The notes: generated by a model not told the origin, from the letters alone. DNA of 64,000 nucleotides from Halomicrobium katesii DSM 19301 (GCF_000379085.1 NZ_KB905378.1:2407726-2471725); one strand, 5' to 3'; shown: positions 46,190 through 54,966, numbered from the stretch's first letter. Translations and numbers: made by a program.

Positions 46190-46816
46190 GTGAGAAACGT
46201 TACGGACCGGCCGGCCAACCCCTTCGGCTTCGACCCCGGCTGTGAACAGTACGTCGCGGGGTACGGCGACGCCAACGCCCACTTCCACGTCGTCGGTGAC
46301 CACCCCGGCGTCCACGGGGGCGTCGACTCCGGGATTCCCTTCACCGACTGCGAGGCCGGCGATCGCCTCCAGCGCGCGCTCGTCGACGCGGGCCTCCTGC
46401 TCGAAGCGGGGACGCCCCCGACCGTCGACAAGACCTACTTCTCGTATCTCCACATGTGCGTCGCCGACGGAACGCCCGACAGCCGATCCTACGACGACCT
46501 GGAGCCGCTGTTCGACTCCGAACTGCGAGCGATCACTGCTCACGTGCTCCTGCCCGTCGGCGAGCGCGCCACGCGACATGTCTTCTCGATCGCGACCGCC
46601 GAGCGGACCGACGACATCGGCATGGACGAACTTCACGCCACCGAAATCGTCGGCTCGGGCTGGCTCGTCTACCCGATCAAGGAGCCCACGGAGTGGGCGG
46701 GCAACGACGAGCAGCGACTCGTACAGGCCCTCGAAGCGCTGCTCGCTTCGGACTACCGACGCGAGGCCGATCTCGGGCGATTTCTGCCGAACGACGATCC
46801 GTACCTCGTACGCTGA
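46190..46816 (+). CDS. Uracil-DNA-glycosylase superfamily protein
   Basis: 208 residues from a GTG; CGTGAGAAACG precedes without a clear TATA. The first part, HFHVVGDHPGVHGG, resembles the water-activating region of family-4/5-type uracil-DNA glycosylases, and KTYFSYLHMC and LLPVGERATRHVF the following strands. It lacks the four Cys of an Fe-S cluster typical of archaeal family 4. The family fits but activity is uncertain; a haloarchaeal branch of unknown substrate is the alternative. Confidence 0.6.
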   Translation: MRNVTDRPANPFGFDPGCEQYVAGYGDANAHFHVVGDHPGVHGGVDSGIPFTDCEAGDRLQRALVDAGLLLEAGTPPTVDKTYFSYLHMCVADGTPDSRSYDDLEPLFDSELRAITAHVLLPVGERATRHVFSIATAERTDDIGMDELHATEIVGSGWLVYPIKEPTEWAGNDEQRLVQALEALLASDYRREADLGRFLPNDDPYLVR

Positions 46817-46865
46817 CCGGCGGGGAGGTGACGGCGCGAATCCGTAACGTCGTCTGACCGTTACG

Positions 46866-46873
46866 TTTTTTTT
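46866..46873 (+). terminator. T8 tract, likely terminator
   Basis: An uninterrupted run of eight T in a GC-rich region, 50 bases after the glycosylase-like stop codon and 22 bases before the next start. Archaeal RNA polymerase terminates at such tracts. It is also close enough to the next ATG to overlap its promoter. Confidence 0.5.
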
Positions 46874-46895
46874 ACTCGTTGAGGTTACGGTACTT

Positions 46896-48353
46896 ATGGC
46901 CGAATTCACCAGACGGAAGTTACTGCGAACCGTCGGCATCGCCAGTGTCGGTACTGTCGGTCTGGGAACCGCGAGCGAGCCCGTGAGCCGGGCCGTGGCG
47001 ACTCAGGCTGGGGCGGGTGGCAGCGAGCAGTGGACCGTCGAGATGGACAGTAACGTCGTCGCGTCACCGACTGTCGTCGACCGGACCGTCTACGTTCCGT
47101 CAGCGAACGGAGCGCTGTCTGCTCTGCACGCCGGTACGGGCAGCGTGGAGTGGACCTTCGAGGACGGGGTCAACTCACGGGGTGCGGTTGCCGTGCTGGA
47201 CGGAACCGTCTACTACGCCGATCGGAACGAATCGCTGTACGCGCTCGATGCTGACACGGGTGAGCAGCAGTGGCGCTTCGAGACCGAGACGGGAGTCTAC
47301 GCCGCACCGACAACGGCCTACGGTACCGTCTACCTTAGCGACCAGTTCCGCGGCGTCTACGCCGTCGACGCCGAGAGCGGCGACCAGGAGTGGTCCGTCG
47401 AGACCGAAGCCTTCAGCGACGTAGCGCCGGCCGTCGTCGGACAGTCGGTGTACCTCGCCGACGACGACGGCGTCGTGTACGCGTTCGATGCCGAGACCGG
47501 CGAGCAGCGGTGGCGCTCCAAAATCGCTACGTCGTTCGAAGATCTGATCTACGCCCCGCCGACCGTCGCCGACGAGACCGTCTACGTGGGCTGGGGCAAC
47601 GCACGAATCAACGCTATTGACGCCGAAAGCGGCGACGAGGAGTGGGAATACCACGCAGGCAACGACATCCGGACGACCCCGACGGTATATGACGGAACCG
47701 TCTTTGTGGGGGGCCGCTATCTGCTGGCACTCGATGCCGACACCGGCGACCTGCAGTGGCAAACGGAGTGGATGAACCGCTCGACGGGCGGTGTCATCGG
47801 TTCCTCGCCGACCGTTGCCGACGGAGTCGTCTACGCCGCTGAATCGCTATACGATGGTGAGAACCTCTACGCCATCGACGCCGACACCGGTGAGGAACGG
47901 TGGAAATATAACGTCGACAGCGGGTTCGGTGACGCCCCCATCGTCGTCAGCGGGACCGTCTACGTCGGGACCACGGCGCGGGATGACGCGGACCAGTCAC
48001 CGCGAATGCTCGCACTGACCGCGGGCGTGAGCGGGCACAGTAACGGATCGCGGGTTCGTCACGGGACGCTCGGCCACCATTTCCTCGCTGCCGGGCGAGA
48101 GTCTGCGGTCACAGCCACACCGACTCCCGCGCCGGATTCGACCGGCACGAACACGCCGGGAACAGCGACGGGCGAGAGTGCGGTGACGGCCAGCCAGTCC
48201 GCTACTGACACAGACGGCGAGTCAGCGACGACCGAGGGGTCGCGGAGCGAAACGACGAGCGAATCGGGACCGGGCTTCAGTGTCGGCGCGACGCTCTCCG
48301 CGCTGGGCGGCATGGGCTATCTCCTCTCGCGTCGGTGGAACGACGAACTGTAA
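46896..48353 (+). CDS. Secreted PQQ-type beta-propeller protein with Tat signal and PGF-CTERM anchor
   Basis: 485 residues. The N terminus TRRKLLRTVGIASVG is a Tat signal. Residues ~40-370 hold about eight blade repeats of the kind YALDADTGEQQWRFET and VYAVDAESGDQEWSVE, the BamB/PQQ-like propeller. A Thr/Ser/Glu-rich stalk follows, then the PGFSVGATLSALGG motif, hydrophobic stretch and SRRW end: a PGF-CTERM archaeosortase signal for lipid anchoring. The PQQ-dehydrogenase residues are absent, so it is likely a surface binding propeller rather than an enzyme. Confidence 0.88.
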   Translation: MAEFTRRKLLRTVGIASVGTVGLGTASEPVSRAVATQAGAGGSEQWTVEMDSNVVASPTVVDRTVYVPSANGALSALHAGTGSVEWTFEDGVNSRGAVAVLDGTVYYADRNESLYALDADTGEQQWRFETETGVYAAPTTAYGTVYLSDQFRGVYAVDAESGDQEWSVETEAFSDVAPAVVGQSVYLADDDGVVYAFDAETGEQRWRSKIATSFEDLIYAPPTVADETVYVGWGNARINAIDAESGDEEWEYHAGNDIRTTPTVYDGTVFVGGRYLLALDADTGDLQWQTEWMNRSTGGVIGSSPTVADGVVYAAESLYDGENLYAIDADTGEERWKYNVDSGFGDAPIVVSGTVYVGTTARDDADQSPRMLALTAGVSGHSNGSRVRHGTLGHHFLAAGRESAVTATPTPAPDSTGTNTPGTATGESAVTASQSATDTDGESATTEGSRSETTSESGPGFSVGATLSALGGMGYLLSRRWNDEL

Positions 48354-48507
48354 GCCCTTCGTGAACGATCCGTCATTCCGGGCTGCTGTGACCGTAGAGA
48401 CCGTGGGGGACTGCGCTTTACCGGAGACGGCTGCGTCGCTGGAAAGCGGTGGACTAACGGAGCAGAACAGGAGAATTGTCTCGGCGATGTCCCGAGGGAC
48501 GACCGAC

Positions 48508-48649
48508 TCATACGGACGGTTGTCGGCGTTTACCCAGCCGACCGCACGGCGTCCGGCCGAATTACGTGAGGACGGGCTCGGAAGACGACAGAACGAGTCT
48601 CCCGGTGGTGTGTGGTCGATCTGGTACAGACCGACAACTTTCCGTATCA
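48508..48649 (-). repeat. Hairpin element copy 4 with enlarged loop (136-bp core)
   Basis: Core 48511-48646 runs TACGG...CCGTA; TCA (TGA on the minus strand) at 48508-48510 and 48647-48649. The outer arms match the copy at 783-862 in reverse orientation (GGTTGTCGGCGTTTACCCAG on the left arm), but about 56 extra bases fill the loop. It is immediately joined to the next copy and shares a TCA with it. The bases 48354-48507 before it contain nothing I recognise. Confidence 0.85.
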
Positions 48650-48727
48650 TACGGTTTATGATCGTTGCGTACCGGCGATCGTCGCCACGTGATAGACGAT
48701 CACTGATCGCTACAATCGTCCGTATCA
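48647..48727 (-). repeat. Hairpin element copy 5, ending at the transporter stop codon
   Basis: Core 48650-48724 (75 bp) with TCA at 48647-48649 and 48725-48727. The right TCA is, on the minus strand, the TGA stop codon of the sodium symporter gene. Inner arms GATCGTCGCC and its complement are shared with the copy at 54885-54963. Confidence 0.85.
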
Positions 48728-50062
48728 GAGCGGCGGGACCGCCGCTGGCTCCGACACGAGGAACAGTTCGTTGATCCCGAGGCCGAGGGTTAACAGGACG
48801 CCGACGATGACGATGACGCGAACGGTCCAGAGCCAGACCAGTCCGCCCCTCCCCTTGCCGCCCAGCCCCTTGCGGAGTTCGTCGAGCGCTTGCTCGCCCA
48901 GCACCCACCCGACGAACACCATCACCAGCAGCACCGACACCGGCAGCAGGAGCTGGTACGCGAGGTTGTCGAACCACGTGAGCCACGCCGTGTCCCAGGC
49001 CGACGGGAGCCCGAGGACGAACAGCCCGACCCCGAGTCCGGCTGCCAGCGGCACGCGCCCGACATCGTAGTTGTCGGTCGCCCAGGACACCGACACTTCG
49101 AGGAGACTGATCGCCGACGAGAGCGCGGCGATCAGGACGACTCCGAAGAAGACGACGCCGAGGAGCCGACCCGCCGGTAGTTCGGCGAACCCGCTCGCCA
49201 TCGCGATGAAGATTGCGGACGGACCGCTGGTCGCCGGGTCGATCCCGTTGGCGAAGAGAACCGGGAACACGACGAGCCCGGCGAGGACGCCGATGAGCGT
49301 GTTGGTCCCGACGATGATCCCGCCGTCGACGGCGAGGTTGTCGTCGTTACCGACGTACGACGAGAAGGTGACCATGATCGCCATCCCGAGCGACAGCGTG
49401 AAGAACGCCTGGCTGACCGCGAAGGGAATCGCCGTCCTGGCGTTTGCCAGCAGCGTGTCGAGCTCCGGCGAGAGGAAGTACTCGTATCCCGCGGCCCCGC
49501 CCTCCAGCGTGAGCGCCCAGACCGCCATCGCGAGCATGAGGAGGACGATGCTCGGAACCATCACCTTCGTCGCCTTCTCGATACCGTCCTCGACGCCCAG
49601 CGCGACGATGCCGACGACCACCAGAACGAACAGCGCCTGGGCCGCGATCGCTTCCGGGCCCGCCGAGACAGCGCCGAAGTACTCGGCCGGCGCGTCGAAG
49701 TAGGCACCGGTCGCGCTGCCGACGATGTAGCGCATGACCCAGCCGCCGACGACGTTGTAGTACGAGAGGATCCAGAACCCCGTCGCCACGCCGAGCGCGC
49801 CGACGATGCGCCACTGGCGATGCCCGAGGTCTCCGAACGCGTCGATCGCGTTCAGGCGCGTCCGTCGACCGAGGACGAACTCTCCCAGCAACGCCGGGAA
49901 CCCGATCACGACGACGGCGATCAGATAGAAGACGAGGAAGCTCGACCCGCCGTTGGCCCCCGTCTTGAACGGGAACTGCCAGATGTTTCCGAGTCCGACC
50001 GCGCTCCCGATCGCGGCGACCAGAAATCCGATTCGTGTCGTCCACGTTGCTCGTTCGGCCAT
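48725..50062 (-). CDS. Sodium-dependent transporter (NSS/SNF family)
   Basis: 445 residues with about eleven hydrophobic helices. The family signature lies in TM1: RIGFLVAAIGSAVGLGNIWQFP, followed by GGSSFLVFYLIAVVVIGFPALLGEF in TM2; TM6 contains QAFFTLSLGMAIMVTFSSY. These bind two Na+ and an amino-acid-like substrate in LeuT relatives. Haloarchaeal members probably import amino acids. The gene's 3' end is defined by two tandem hairpin elements. Confidence 0.9.
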   Translation of the reverse strand: MAERATWTTRIGFLVAAIGSAVGLGNIWQFPFKTGANGGSSFLVFYLIAVVVIGFPALLGEFVLGRRTRLNAIDAFGDLGHRQWRIVGALGVATGFWILSYYNVVGGWVMRYIVGSATGAYFDAPAEYFGAVSAGPEAIAAQALFVLVVVGIVALGVEDGIEKATKVMVPSIVLLMLAMAVWALTLEGGAAGYEYFLSPELDTLLANARTAIPFAVSQAFFTLSLGMAIMVTFSSYVGNDDNLAVDGGIIVGTNTLIGVLAGLVVFPVLFANGIDPATSGPSAIFIAMASGFAELPAGRLLGVVFFGVVLIAALSSAISLLEVSVSWATDNYDVGRVPLAAGLGVGLFVLGLPSAWDTAWLTWFDNLAYQLLLPVSVLLVMVFVGWVLGEQALDELRKGLGGKGRGGLVWLWTVRVIVIVGVLLTLGLGINELFLVSEPAAVPPL

Positions 50063-50300
50063 ACTTACTGACCGGGTTCACGATGGAGTGATATAACGCC
50101 TGTGAAACCTATCATATATGTACTCATATCTGAAGGTGTTGGACCGTCAGCAGTTCAATAGGGCTAATATAGCAGTTGCGAAATGAAAAGAGAGCGTCAA
50201 CTGGCTCGCCGTCACGTCGACTCTCGCTCGCCGTCGGGCGGTCTCGATCCGGCGTCGACCGTGACGTACACTTATGACCCGAGCGCCCGACGTATCGAGT

Positions 50301-50531
50301 ATGCGAACTCGCCTCAAACGAGTCTTCCGACGGTCGAAGTACGCGGCAACCGGTGCAGCACTCGGCGCGGCGGTCGGTGCCGTCTTCAGCAGGAACGCTG
50401 CGAGTACCGGCGGCGCGCTCGGTGGGTTGCTCGGCGCGACGATCGCCCAGCAGCGCGACTCGGTCGACAACGTCGTCGGCGAGATCAAAGAGAAGAGAGC
50501 GCCCGAACGGCTGGCCGACGAGGCGGAGTGA
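50301..50531 (+). CDS. Small glycine-zipper protein
   Basis: 76 residues from ATG 50301. The basic start RTRLKRVFRRSKYAATG leads into AALGAAVGAVFSRNAASTGGALGGLLGATIAQ, two Gly/Ala-rich helices of a glycine-zipper hairpin, and an acidic amphipathic tail. Probably membrane-associated. Function unknown. The AT-rich stretch 50105-50180 upstream holds several possible TATA boxes. Confidence 0.65.
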   Translation: MRTRLKRVFRRSKYAATGAALGAAVGAVFSRNAASTGGALGGLLGATIAQQRDSVDNVVGEIKEKRAPERLADEAE

Positions 50532-50665
50532 TACCACCGTCTGTCAGTCCTTGAACGGCCGTACTGCCGGTCGTGCGGGCCGTCCGTAGCGCGACGCCCC
50601 GTCGTGTCGACGACGCGGGGCGGGTAAGCGAGACTTTTTCTCGCTCCCTCGTCAACGGCAGTGAT

Positions 50666-51481
50666 ATGAGCAACGACGAGTCTCTCAATACCCGCGGTCG
50701 GCGGTACGACCCCGACGCCGACCACGCGTTCCCCGACGAGCGGGTGAACGACGTGCTGGCCGCGATCGAGTCCGACACCGAGATCCAGGCGTACCTGGAG
50801 GCACAGAACGTCAACCCGGTCACCCGCAAGCGCTACAACGACCACGGCGCGAAACACATCTCGATCGTCCGCAATCGGGCGCTGTGCCTCTACGACCTGC
50901 TCAAGCGCGGCGGCACCGAATTCAACGGTGCCAGCGAACAGGACCTGGAAGAGGCCGACGAAGCGGTCATCGTCGCGCTGGCCACGACCCTACACGACAT
51001 CGGCCACGTCGTCCACCGGGACGACCATCCCTACTACTCGATCCCGCTCGCGGCCGACCTCCTCGACGACTTCCTGCCGGCGTACTACGACACGGAGGCG
51101 GCGGTGCGGGTGAAAGGCGAGGTGCTGCACGCGATCCTCTGTCACCACACTGCGGAGGACCCGCTGACGCTGGAGGCCGGCGTCGTCAGAGTCGCCGACG
51201 CGCTGGACATGGAGAGCGGACGCTCGCGCATCCCGTACAACCACGGCGGACGCGGCATCAACACGGTGTCGAGCCAGGCGATTAAGCGCGTCTTTCTCCA
51301 GGACGGCGACGACAAACCGGTCCTCGTCGAGATCGAGATGTCCAACGCCGCGGGCGTCTACCAGGTCGACAACCTCCTGAAGGCCAAGCTCCAGGGCTCC
51401 GGGCTGGAACCGTACGTCCGGATCGTCGCGCTCAACGTCCGCGAGGACGAGGACCAGCTGGTCGAGCGCATCGAGCTGTAG
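50666..51481 (+). CDS. HD-domain metal-dependent phosphohydrolase
   Basis: 271 residues from ATG 50666. The HD pattern: NDHGAKHISIVRNRAL (first His), ATTLHDIGHVVHRDDH (His-Asp plus further His), LHAILCHHTAEDPL and VVRVADALDMESGR (final Asp). It is a single-domain archaeal HD hydrolase, distinct from the longer one at 36.0 kb. A nucleotide or cyclic-nucleotide phosphodiester substrate is likely but not shown. Confidence 0.83.
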   Translation: MSNDESLNTRGRRYDPDADHAFPDERVNDVLAAIESDTEIQAYLEAQNVNPVTRKRYNDHGAKHISIVRNRALCLYDLLKRGGTEFNGASEQDLEEADEAVIVALATTLHDIGHVVHRDDHPYYSIPLAADLLDDFLPAYYDTEAAVRVKGEVLHAILCHHTAEDPLTLEAGVVRVADALDMESGRSRIPYNHGGRGINTVSSQAIKRVFLQDGDDKPVLVEIEMSNAAGVYQVDNLLKAKLQGSGLEPYVRIVALNVREDEDQLVERIEL

Positions 51482-51584
51482 CTGATCGCAGCTGACGGTC
51501 TCCTGGGCCGTACCGCCCGGTCACGTCGAGCTTACCGAGCGTACCCGGTGTATGAATTTATGCGGGCACCGCCAACGCTCGCGC

Positions 51585-51959
51585 ATGAACGGCGTGACTA
51601 CCCCGGATCTGTCGTCCGAGTCCCCCGACGCGTCGAACGACACACGCGAGTCGGTGGCGGGCCGGGTCCGGGCGGCCATCGAACACCTTCGACGCCGCGT
51701 GGGTGCGCTGCTGTCCCGCGACCGGTCGGCGAACGGGACCAGCGACCAGCGGGCGCGTCGAGAGAGCGCCGCGTACGGTCTGGATCTGGACCGGTTCCCC
51801 GAGCGGGCACAGCCGCTCACCCACCCCGACCGCGAACTCGACGGCCTCAACACGCCGGACGTGGTCGGGATCGAGACCGACGACGGCCTCCGACTGTCGG
51901 TGCCGGACAACTCCGACGCGACCCTCGTCTCGGACGTGTGGGTACCGATCGAGGAGTGA
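51585..51959 (+). CDS. Hypothetical haloarchaeal protein
   Basis: 124 residues from ATG 51585 (an ATG eleven codons earlier is possible). The first 60 residues are Ser/Arg-rich and probably disordered; the second half (YGLDLDRFPERAQPLTHPDRE, then DVVGIETDDGLRLSVPDNSDATLVSDVWVPIEE) looks structured and acidic. No motif recognised. It is followed by the tRNA-derived repeats. Confidence 0.5.
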   Translation: MNGVTTPDLSSESPDASNDTRESVAGRVRAAIEHLRRRVGALLSRDRSANGTSDQRARRESAAYGLDLDRFPERAQPLTHPDRELDGLNTPDVVGIETDDGLRLSVPDNSDATLVSDVWVPIEE

Positions 51960-51986
51960 CGCCGTCCTCCACTCGCTCACTGATCC

Positions 51987-52369
51987 CCTCGCAGAAATGC
52001 GTTCACGGCTCGCGTGGCTCGCCGTTCACTGTTCCGAGGTTCTCGCAGTCGCTCGAACCTCGCTACGGGGCGACCGGGATTTGAACCCGATGCAAATCCT
52101 CGCTTCGCTCGGATTTCCGTGATTCAAATCCCGCTGCCGATTTCGCCCGTCACGTCTGTTCCTCGCAGAAATGCGTTCACGGCTCGCGTGGCTCGCCGTT
52201 CACTGTTCCGAGGTTCTCGCAGTCGCCCGAACCTCGCTATGCGGCGACCGGGATTTGAACCGGACCGAGACGGTCGGCCTCGTTTCACTCAGCTGCTGCG
52301 ACTCGTAGGGTTCAAATCCCGCTGCCGATTTCGCTCGTCACGTCTGTTCCTCGCAGAAATGCGGCGACC
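51987..52369. repeat. Tandem repeats containing copies of the tRNA-Gly 3' end
   Basis: Two units of about 174 and 188 bp start at 51987 and 52161 with CCTCGCAGAAATGCGTTCAC; a third, short start at 52349 runs into the real tRNA. Each contains a copy of the acceptor/T-arm end of tRNA-Gly: near 52067-52087 and 52241-52261, matching 52361-52381. Inverted T-arm copies (GTTCAAATCCCGCTGCCG-like) lie at about 52121 and 52310. Direct copies of a tRNA 3' end next to the intact gene are the footprint of integrase-mediated insertions now deleted. Confidence 0.8.
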
Positions 52370-52430
52370 GGGATTTGAACCCGGGCCATGAGCTTGGAAG
52401 GCTCAGGTCCTACCACTAGACCACCGCCGC
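52360..52430 (-). tRNA. tRNA-Gly (anticodon UCC)
   Basis: 71 nt: acceptor GCGGCGG with TCGCCGC (last pair G-U), discriminator A, anticodon stem TGAGC/GCTCA with loop CTTCCAA (TCC, reading GGA), T arm CCGGG-TTCAAAT-CCCGG. CCA not encoded. Repeated copies of its 3' end follow it on the minus strand. Confidence 0.95.
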
Positions 52431-52535
52431 TCGGATGCACTCGCGGCGTCGTCCGAGACGCCGCGAGACTCGTGACGACGGACCGTCTCCACGGTGCGGC
52501 CCGCCGCCACTCGTCTGCCAATAGCCCGTGCTGTT

Positions 52536-53201
52536 TTAAGGGCGTTTCCCTTCGGGACGCACGACGGCGTAGCAGTTCCCGCTCGAAATCTCCAGTAACT
52601 CCAGCGCGAGGTCGCTGGCGGCGACGTCGCGCTCGAACTCGGTAGGTGCGTAGATGTGATAGAACCGTGGTACGGTTCGACCGCCCGGAAGCGTCCAGTC
52701 GACGGTGGTGTCGAAGCCCCGCTCGGCGTCGGCGCTCGCGTCGAAGCGGTTGTGGGCCGTCGACCAGGCGCTGACCAGTGCGCGCCCGTCGGGCGCGAGG
52801 ACCCGTGCGAGTTCGTCGAGGCTGTCGCGCCGGTCCGTCCTCCGCGGGAGGTGGTGGATCGTGGCGACGTAGACCGCGAGGTCGGCACAGTCGTCGGCCA
52901 GTGGCAGCGTCGCCGCGTCGCTCTGGAGCAGCGTCGTGGCGGGACACGCCGCGAGGCGGTCGCGCGCTGCCGCCAGTAGTTCGCGGCTGGCGTCGAGTCC
53001 CACCACGTGGTCGGCACAGTCTGCCAGCAGTTCGGCGTGCCGGCCGTTGCCACAGCCGACATCGAGCGCGACGCCGCCTCGACACCGATCCTCGACGAAG
53101 GACTCGACCTCCGGCCAGGCGTACTCGCGGGTCTTCGAGAAGTGGCTCCCGATCGTCTCGTAGGTCTCGCGCACGTCCGCTCGCGAGGGGGCGTCGGACA
53201 T
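52536..53201 (-). CDS. SAM-dependent methyltransferase, Trm9/ABH8-like
   Basis: 221 residues from ATG 53201. Class I methyltransferase: SAM motif VALDVGCGNGRHAELLAD near 43-60, acidic motif VVGLDASRELL, and ATIHHLPRR. The opening YETIGSHFSKTREYAWPEVESF is the hallmark of the Trm9/ALKBH8 group, which methylates the carboxymethyl side chain of wobble uridines in tRNA. An archaeal partner similar to Trm112 would be needed; none is visible in the window. Confidence 0.8.
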   Translation of the reverse strand: MSDAPSRADVRETYETIGSHFSKTREYAWPEVESFVEDRCRGGVALDVGCGNGRHAELLADCADHVVGLDASRELLAAARDRLAACPATTLLQSDAATLPLADDCADLAVYVATIHHLPRRTDRRDSLDELARVLAPDGRALVSAWSTAHNRFDASADAERGFDTTVDWTLPGGRTVPRFYHIYAPTEFERDVAASDLALELLEISSGNCYAVVRPEGKRP

Positions 53202-53306
53202 ATCGATTCCTGCGCGCGCTGGCGCATAGTGGCTTCGCTCTCGGTCACGCACGCGCGGAGAGTTATCTATCTCGCCGAGGTCCGGCCCCGGCGGCTGGTC
53301 GCGGTG

Positions 53307-54344
53307 CTACTGGTCGTACTTCTCGGGGTAGGCCTCGGCGAGCAGCTCAGGGCGTGCGTCGAGTCGCTCTCGGATGGGACCGATCACGTCCGAGACGTAC
53401 TCCCCGGCGGCGGGCTTGAGGTCTGCCGGGTGGAGCTCCTCGCTGAGGAAGTCCGCTTCCAGTTCCTCGAACTCGTCGTAGACGAGGTTCCCGCCGTACT
53501 CGTCGGGGCGCTCGACGACGAAGGATTCGCCGTGCTCTTCGAGCACCGGGAAGACGAGGTATTCGAGGTACTCCAGGACGCCGTTGTCCTCGCGTTCACC
53601 CATCGGACAGTACGCGTCTTCGATCTTCTCGACGACGGCGTCGTGGCTGTCGTTGAGGTTGACCTTCGTGTCCTCTTTCGAGGCGCTCATCTCTTCGCCG
53701 GTGAGCCCCGACAGCAGCGGCGCGAAGATACAGACCGGCGCGTCGTGGCCGTGGTCGGGCAGCGTCTCGCGAGAGAGCATGTAGATCCCGCGCTGGTCGT
53801 CGCCGCCGTAGGCGATGTCGGCGTCGAGGGCTTTCACGTCGAGGGTCTGCATCAGCGGGTAGATCAGCCCGCCGAGGTTCGGGCTCTCGGACTCGCGGAC
53901 GACTCTGCTGCCGGCCCGCTGGGTCCTGGCGAGGGTCGTCTCGGCCGCCATACGGTACATCTCCAGGGTGTACTCCTCGTCGAGCTGGAAGTCGGTCCCG
54001 CGGACGAACGAGATCTCGTCCGGGTCCGCCCCGGCGGCCTCGATCATCCCTTCGATGGCGACCCGGTAGTACTCCGAGCGGGCGTCGAGCAGGTCGAAGG
54101 GGCTCTTCTCGTCGTCGAGGTGAGCGTGCAGGTCTGCGATCAGCACCGTCACGTCGATGCCCGCCTCGATGAAGTCCGCCAGCTTGCGCATCGTCGTGTA
54201 GTGTCCGATGTGCATCTCTCCCGTGGGCGCGTAGCCGATGTACGCCGAGGGAGTCCCCTCGTCGAACAGCGCTTCGAGTTCCTCTTCCTCGATGACTTCG
54301 AGCGTGTGACGCGTCGCCAGTTCGAGGCGATCGGCGGTGTCCAT
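53307..54344 (-). CDS. tyrS: Tyrosyl-tRNA synthetase
   Basis: 345 residues, archaeal type. HIGH appears as MHIGHY near residue 44, the tyrosine pocket as YIGYAPTGE and GGDDQRGIYML, and KMSKS as MSASKEDT near 220. The C-terminal part (HPADLKPAAGEYVSDVIGPIRE) recognises the C1-G72 identity pair of archaeal tRNA-Tyr. It has its own promoter region opposite the next gene. Confidence 0.95.
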   Translation of the reverse strand: MDTADRLELATRHTLEVIEEEELEALFDEGTPSAYIGYAPTGEMHIGHYTTMRKLADFIEAGIDVTVLIADLHAHLDDEKSPFDLLDARSEYYRVAIEGMIEAAGADPDEISFVRGTDFQLDEEYTLEMYRMAAETTLARTQRAGSRVVRESESPNLGGLIYPLMQTLDVKALDADIAYGGDDQRGIYMLSRETLPDHGHDAPVCIFAPLLSGLTGEEMSASKEDTKVNLNDSHDAVVEKIEDAYCPMGEREDNGVLEYLEYLVFPVLEEHGESFVVERPDEYGGNLVYDEFEELEADFLSEELHPADLKPAAGEYVSDVIGPIRERLDARPELLAEAYPEKYDQ

Positions 54345-54434
54345 ACCTCTGGTACCCCACCGCGGTGATTAAAACGTTCCATCTCCTCTCGCCGCGAGCG
54401 ACGCACTCAACTGTCCCAGGGCCAACACACTCCC

Positions 54435-54884
54435 ATGTACACCGGGACCACGGAGGAGCCGTGCTGTCTGTGCGGGACCGAGGAGACGGCCACCCGGATC
54501 GACCTGCCCCCGCGGGCCGTCCAGCTCATGCGACACGGCGACCCCATCGCCTGGCGCGACATCGAGAGCACCGTCACGGTGTATTTCTGTGCGGACGACT
54601 GGGAGACGGTTCGCGATCTCGTCCTCGAAACGGGAATGAGCCCCCTCTCGCGGTGCAACGTCGCCCACGCCTCGTTCGACCTGCGCGAGGACTTCGAGGC
54701 GCTGCTCAACGACGTGCGCGACGAACCCGACCAGCGGCCACGCGAGCGCGAGATGCTCGCCGACGCCCGAGAGACCATCGAGACGTACGGCGAGGACGAC
54801 CACGTCGAGGAACGGGACGTGGTCGAGGCACGGATCGTCACCTGGGCGCTCGAAGACCTCGGCGAACGGGCGACCACCGAGTGA
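54435..54884 (+). CDS. Conserved haloarchaeal protein with N-terminal zinc-binding cysteines
   Basis: 149 residues. CCLCG at 10-14 and a single Cys in VYFCADDWE near 52 suggest a metal site. The middle (LSRCNVAHASFDLREDFEALL) and the C-terminal DVVEARIVTWALEDLGE are helical and acidic. No family name is recalled. The stop codon TGA at 54882-54884 is also the left TGA of a hairpin element. Confidence 0.65.
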   Translation: MYTGTTEEPCCLCGTEETATRIDLPPRAVQLMRHGDPIAWRDIESTVTVYFCADDWETVRDLVLETGMSPLSRCNVAHASFDLREDFEALLNDVRDEPDQRPREREMLADARETIETYGEDDHVEERDVVEARIVTWALEDLGERATTE

Positions 54885-54966
54885 TACGGATTATTGTAGC
54901 GATTTACCGGTGATCGTCGCCACGGAGTAGACGATCATCGGTAAGCAACTACAAGAAACCGTATGA
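54882..54966 (+). repeat. Hairpin element copy 6, abutting a stop codon
   Basis: Core 54885-54963 (79 bp) from TACGG to CCGTA; TGA at 54882-54884 (the stop codon of the preceding gene) and 54964-54966. Arms include TTGTAGC/GCAACTACAA-like pairing and TTTACCG/CGGTAA around GATCGTC/GACGATC. Confidence 0.88.

Noticed and set aside
50529-50595. Another TGA hairpin element after the gene ending at 50531
   Set aside because: The stop TGA is followed by TACC and there is a CCGTA further on, but no arm pairing or similarity to the other copies was found.
51987-52369. CRISPR array
   Set aside because: The units are about 180 bp, only two to three in number, and consist of tRNA-derived sequence rather than short repeats with unique spacers. 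No other array-like pattern was seen in the window.
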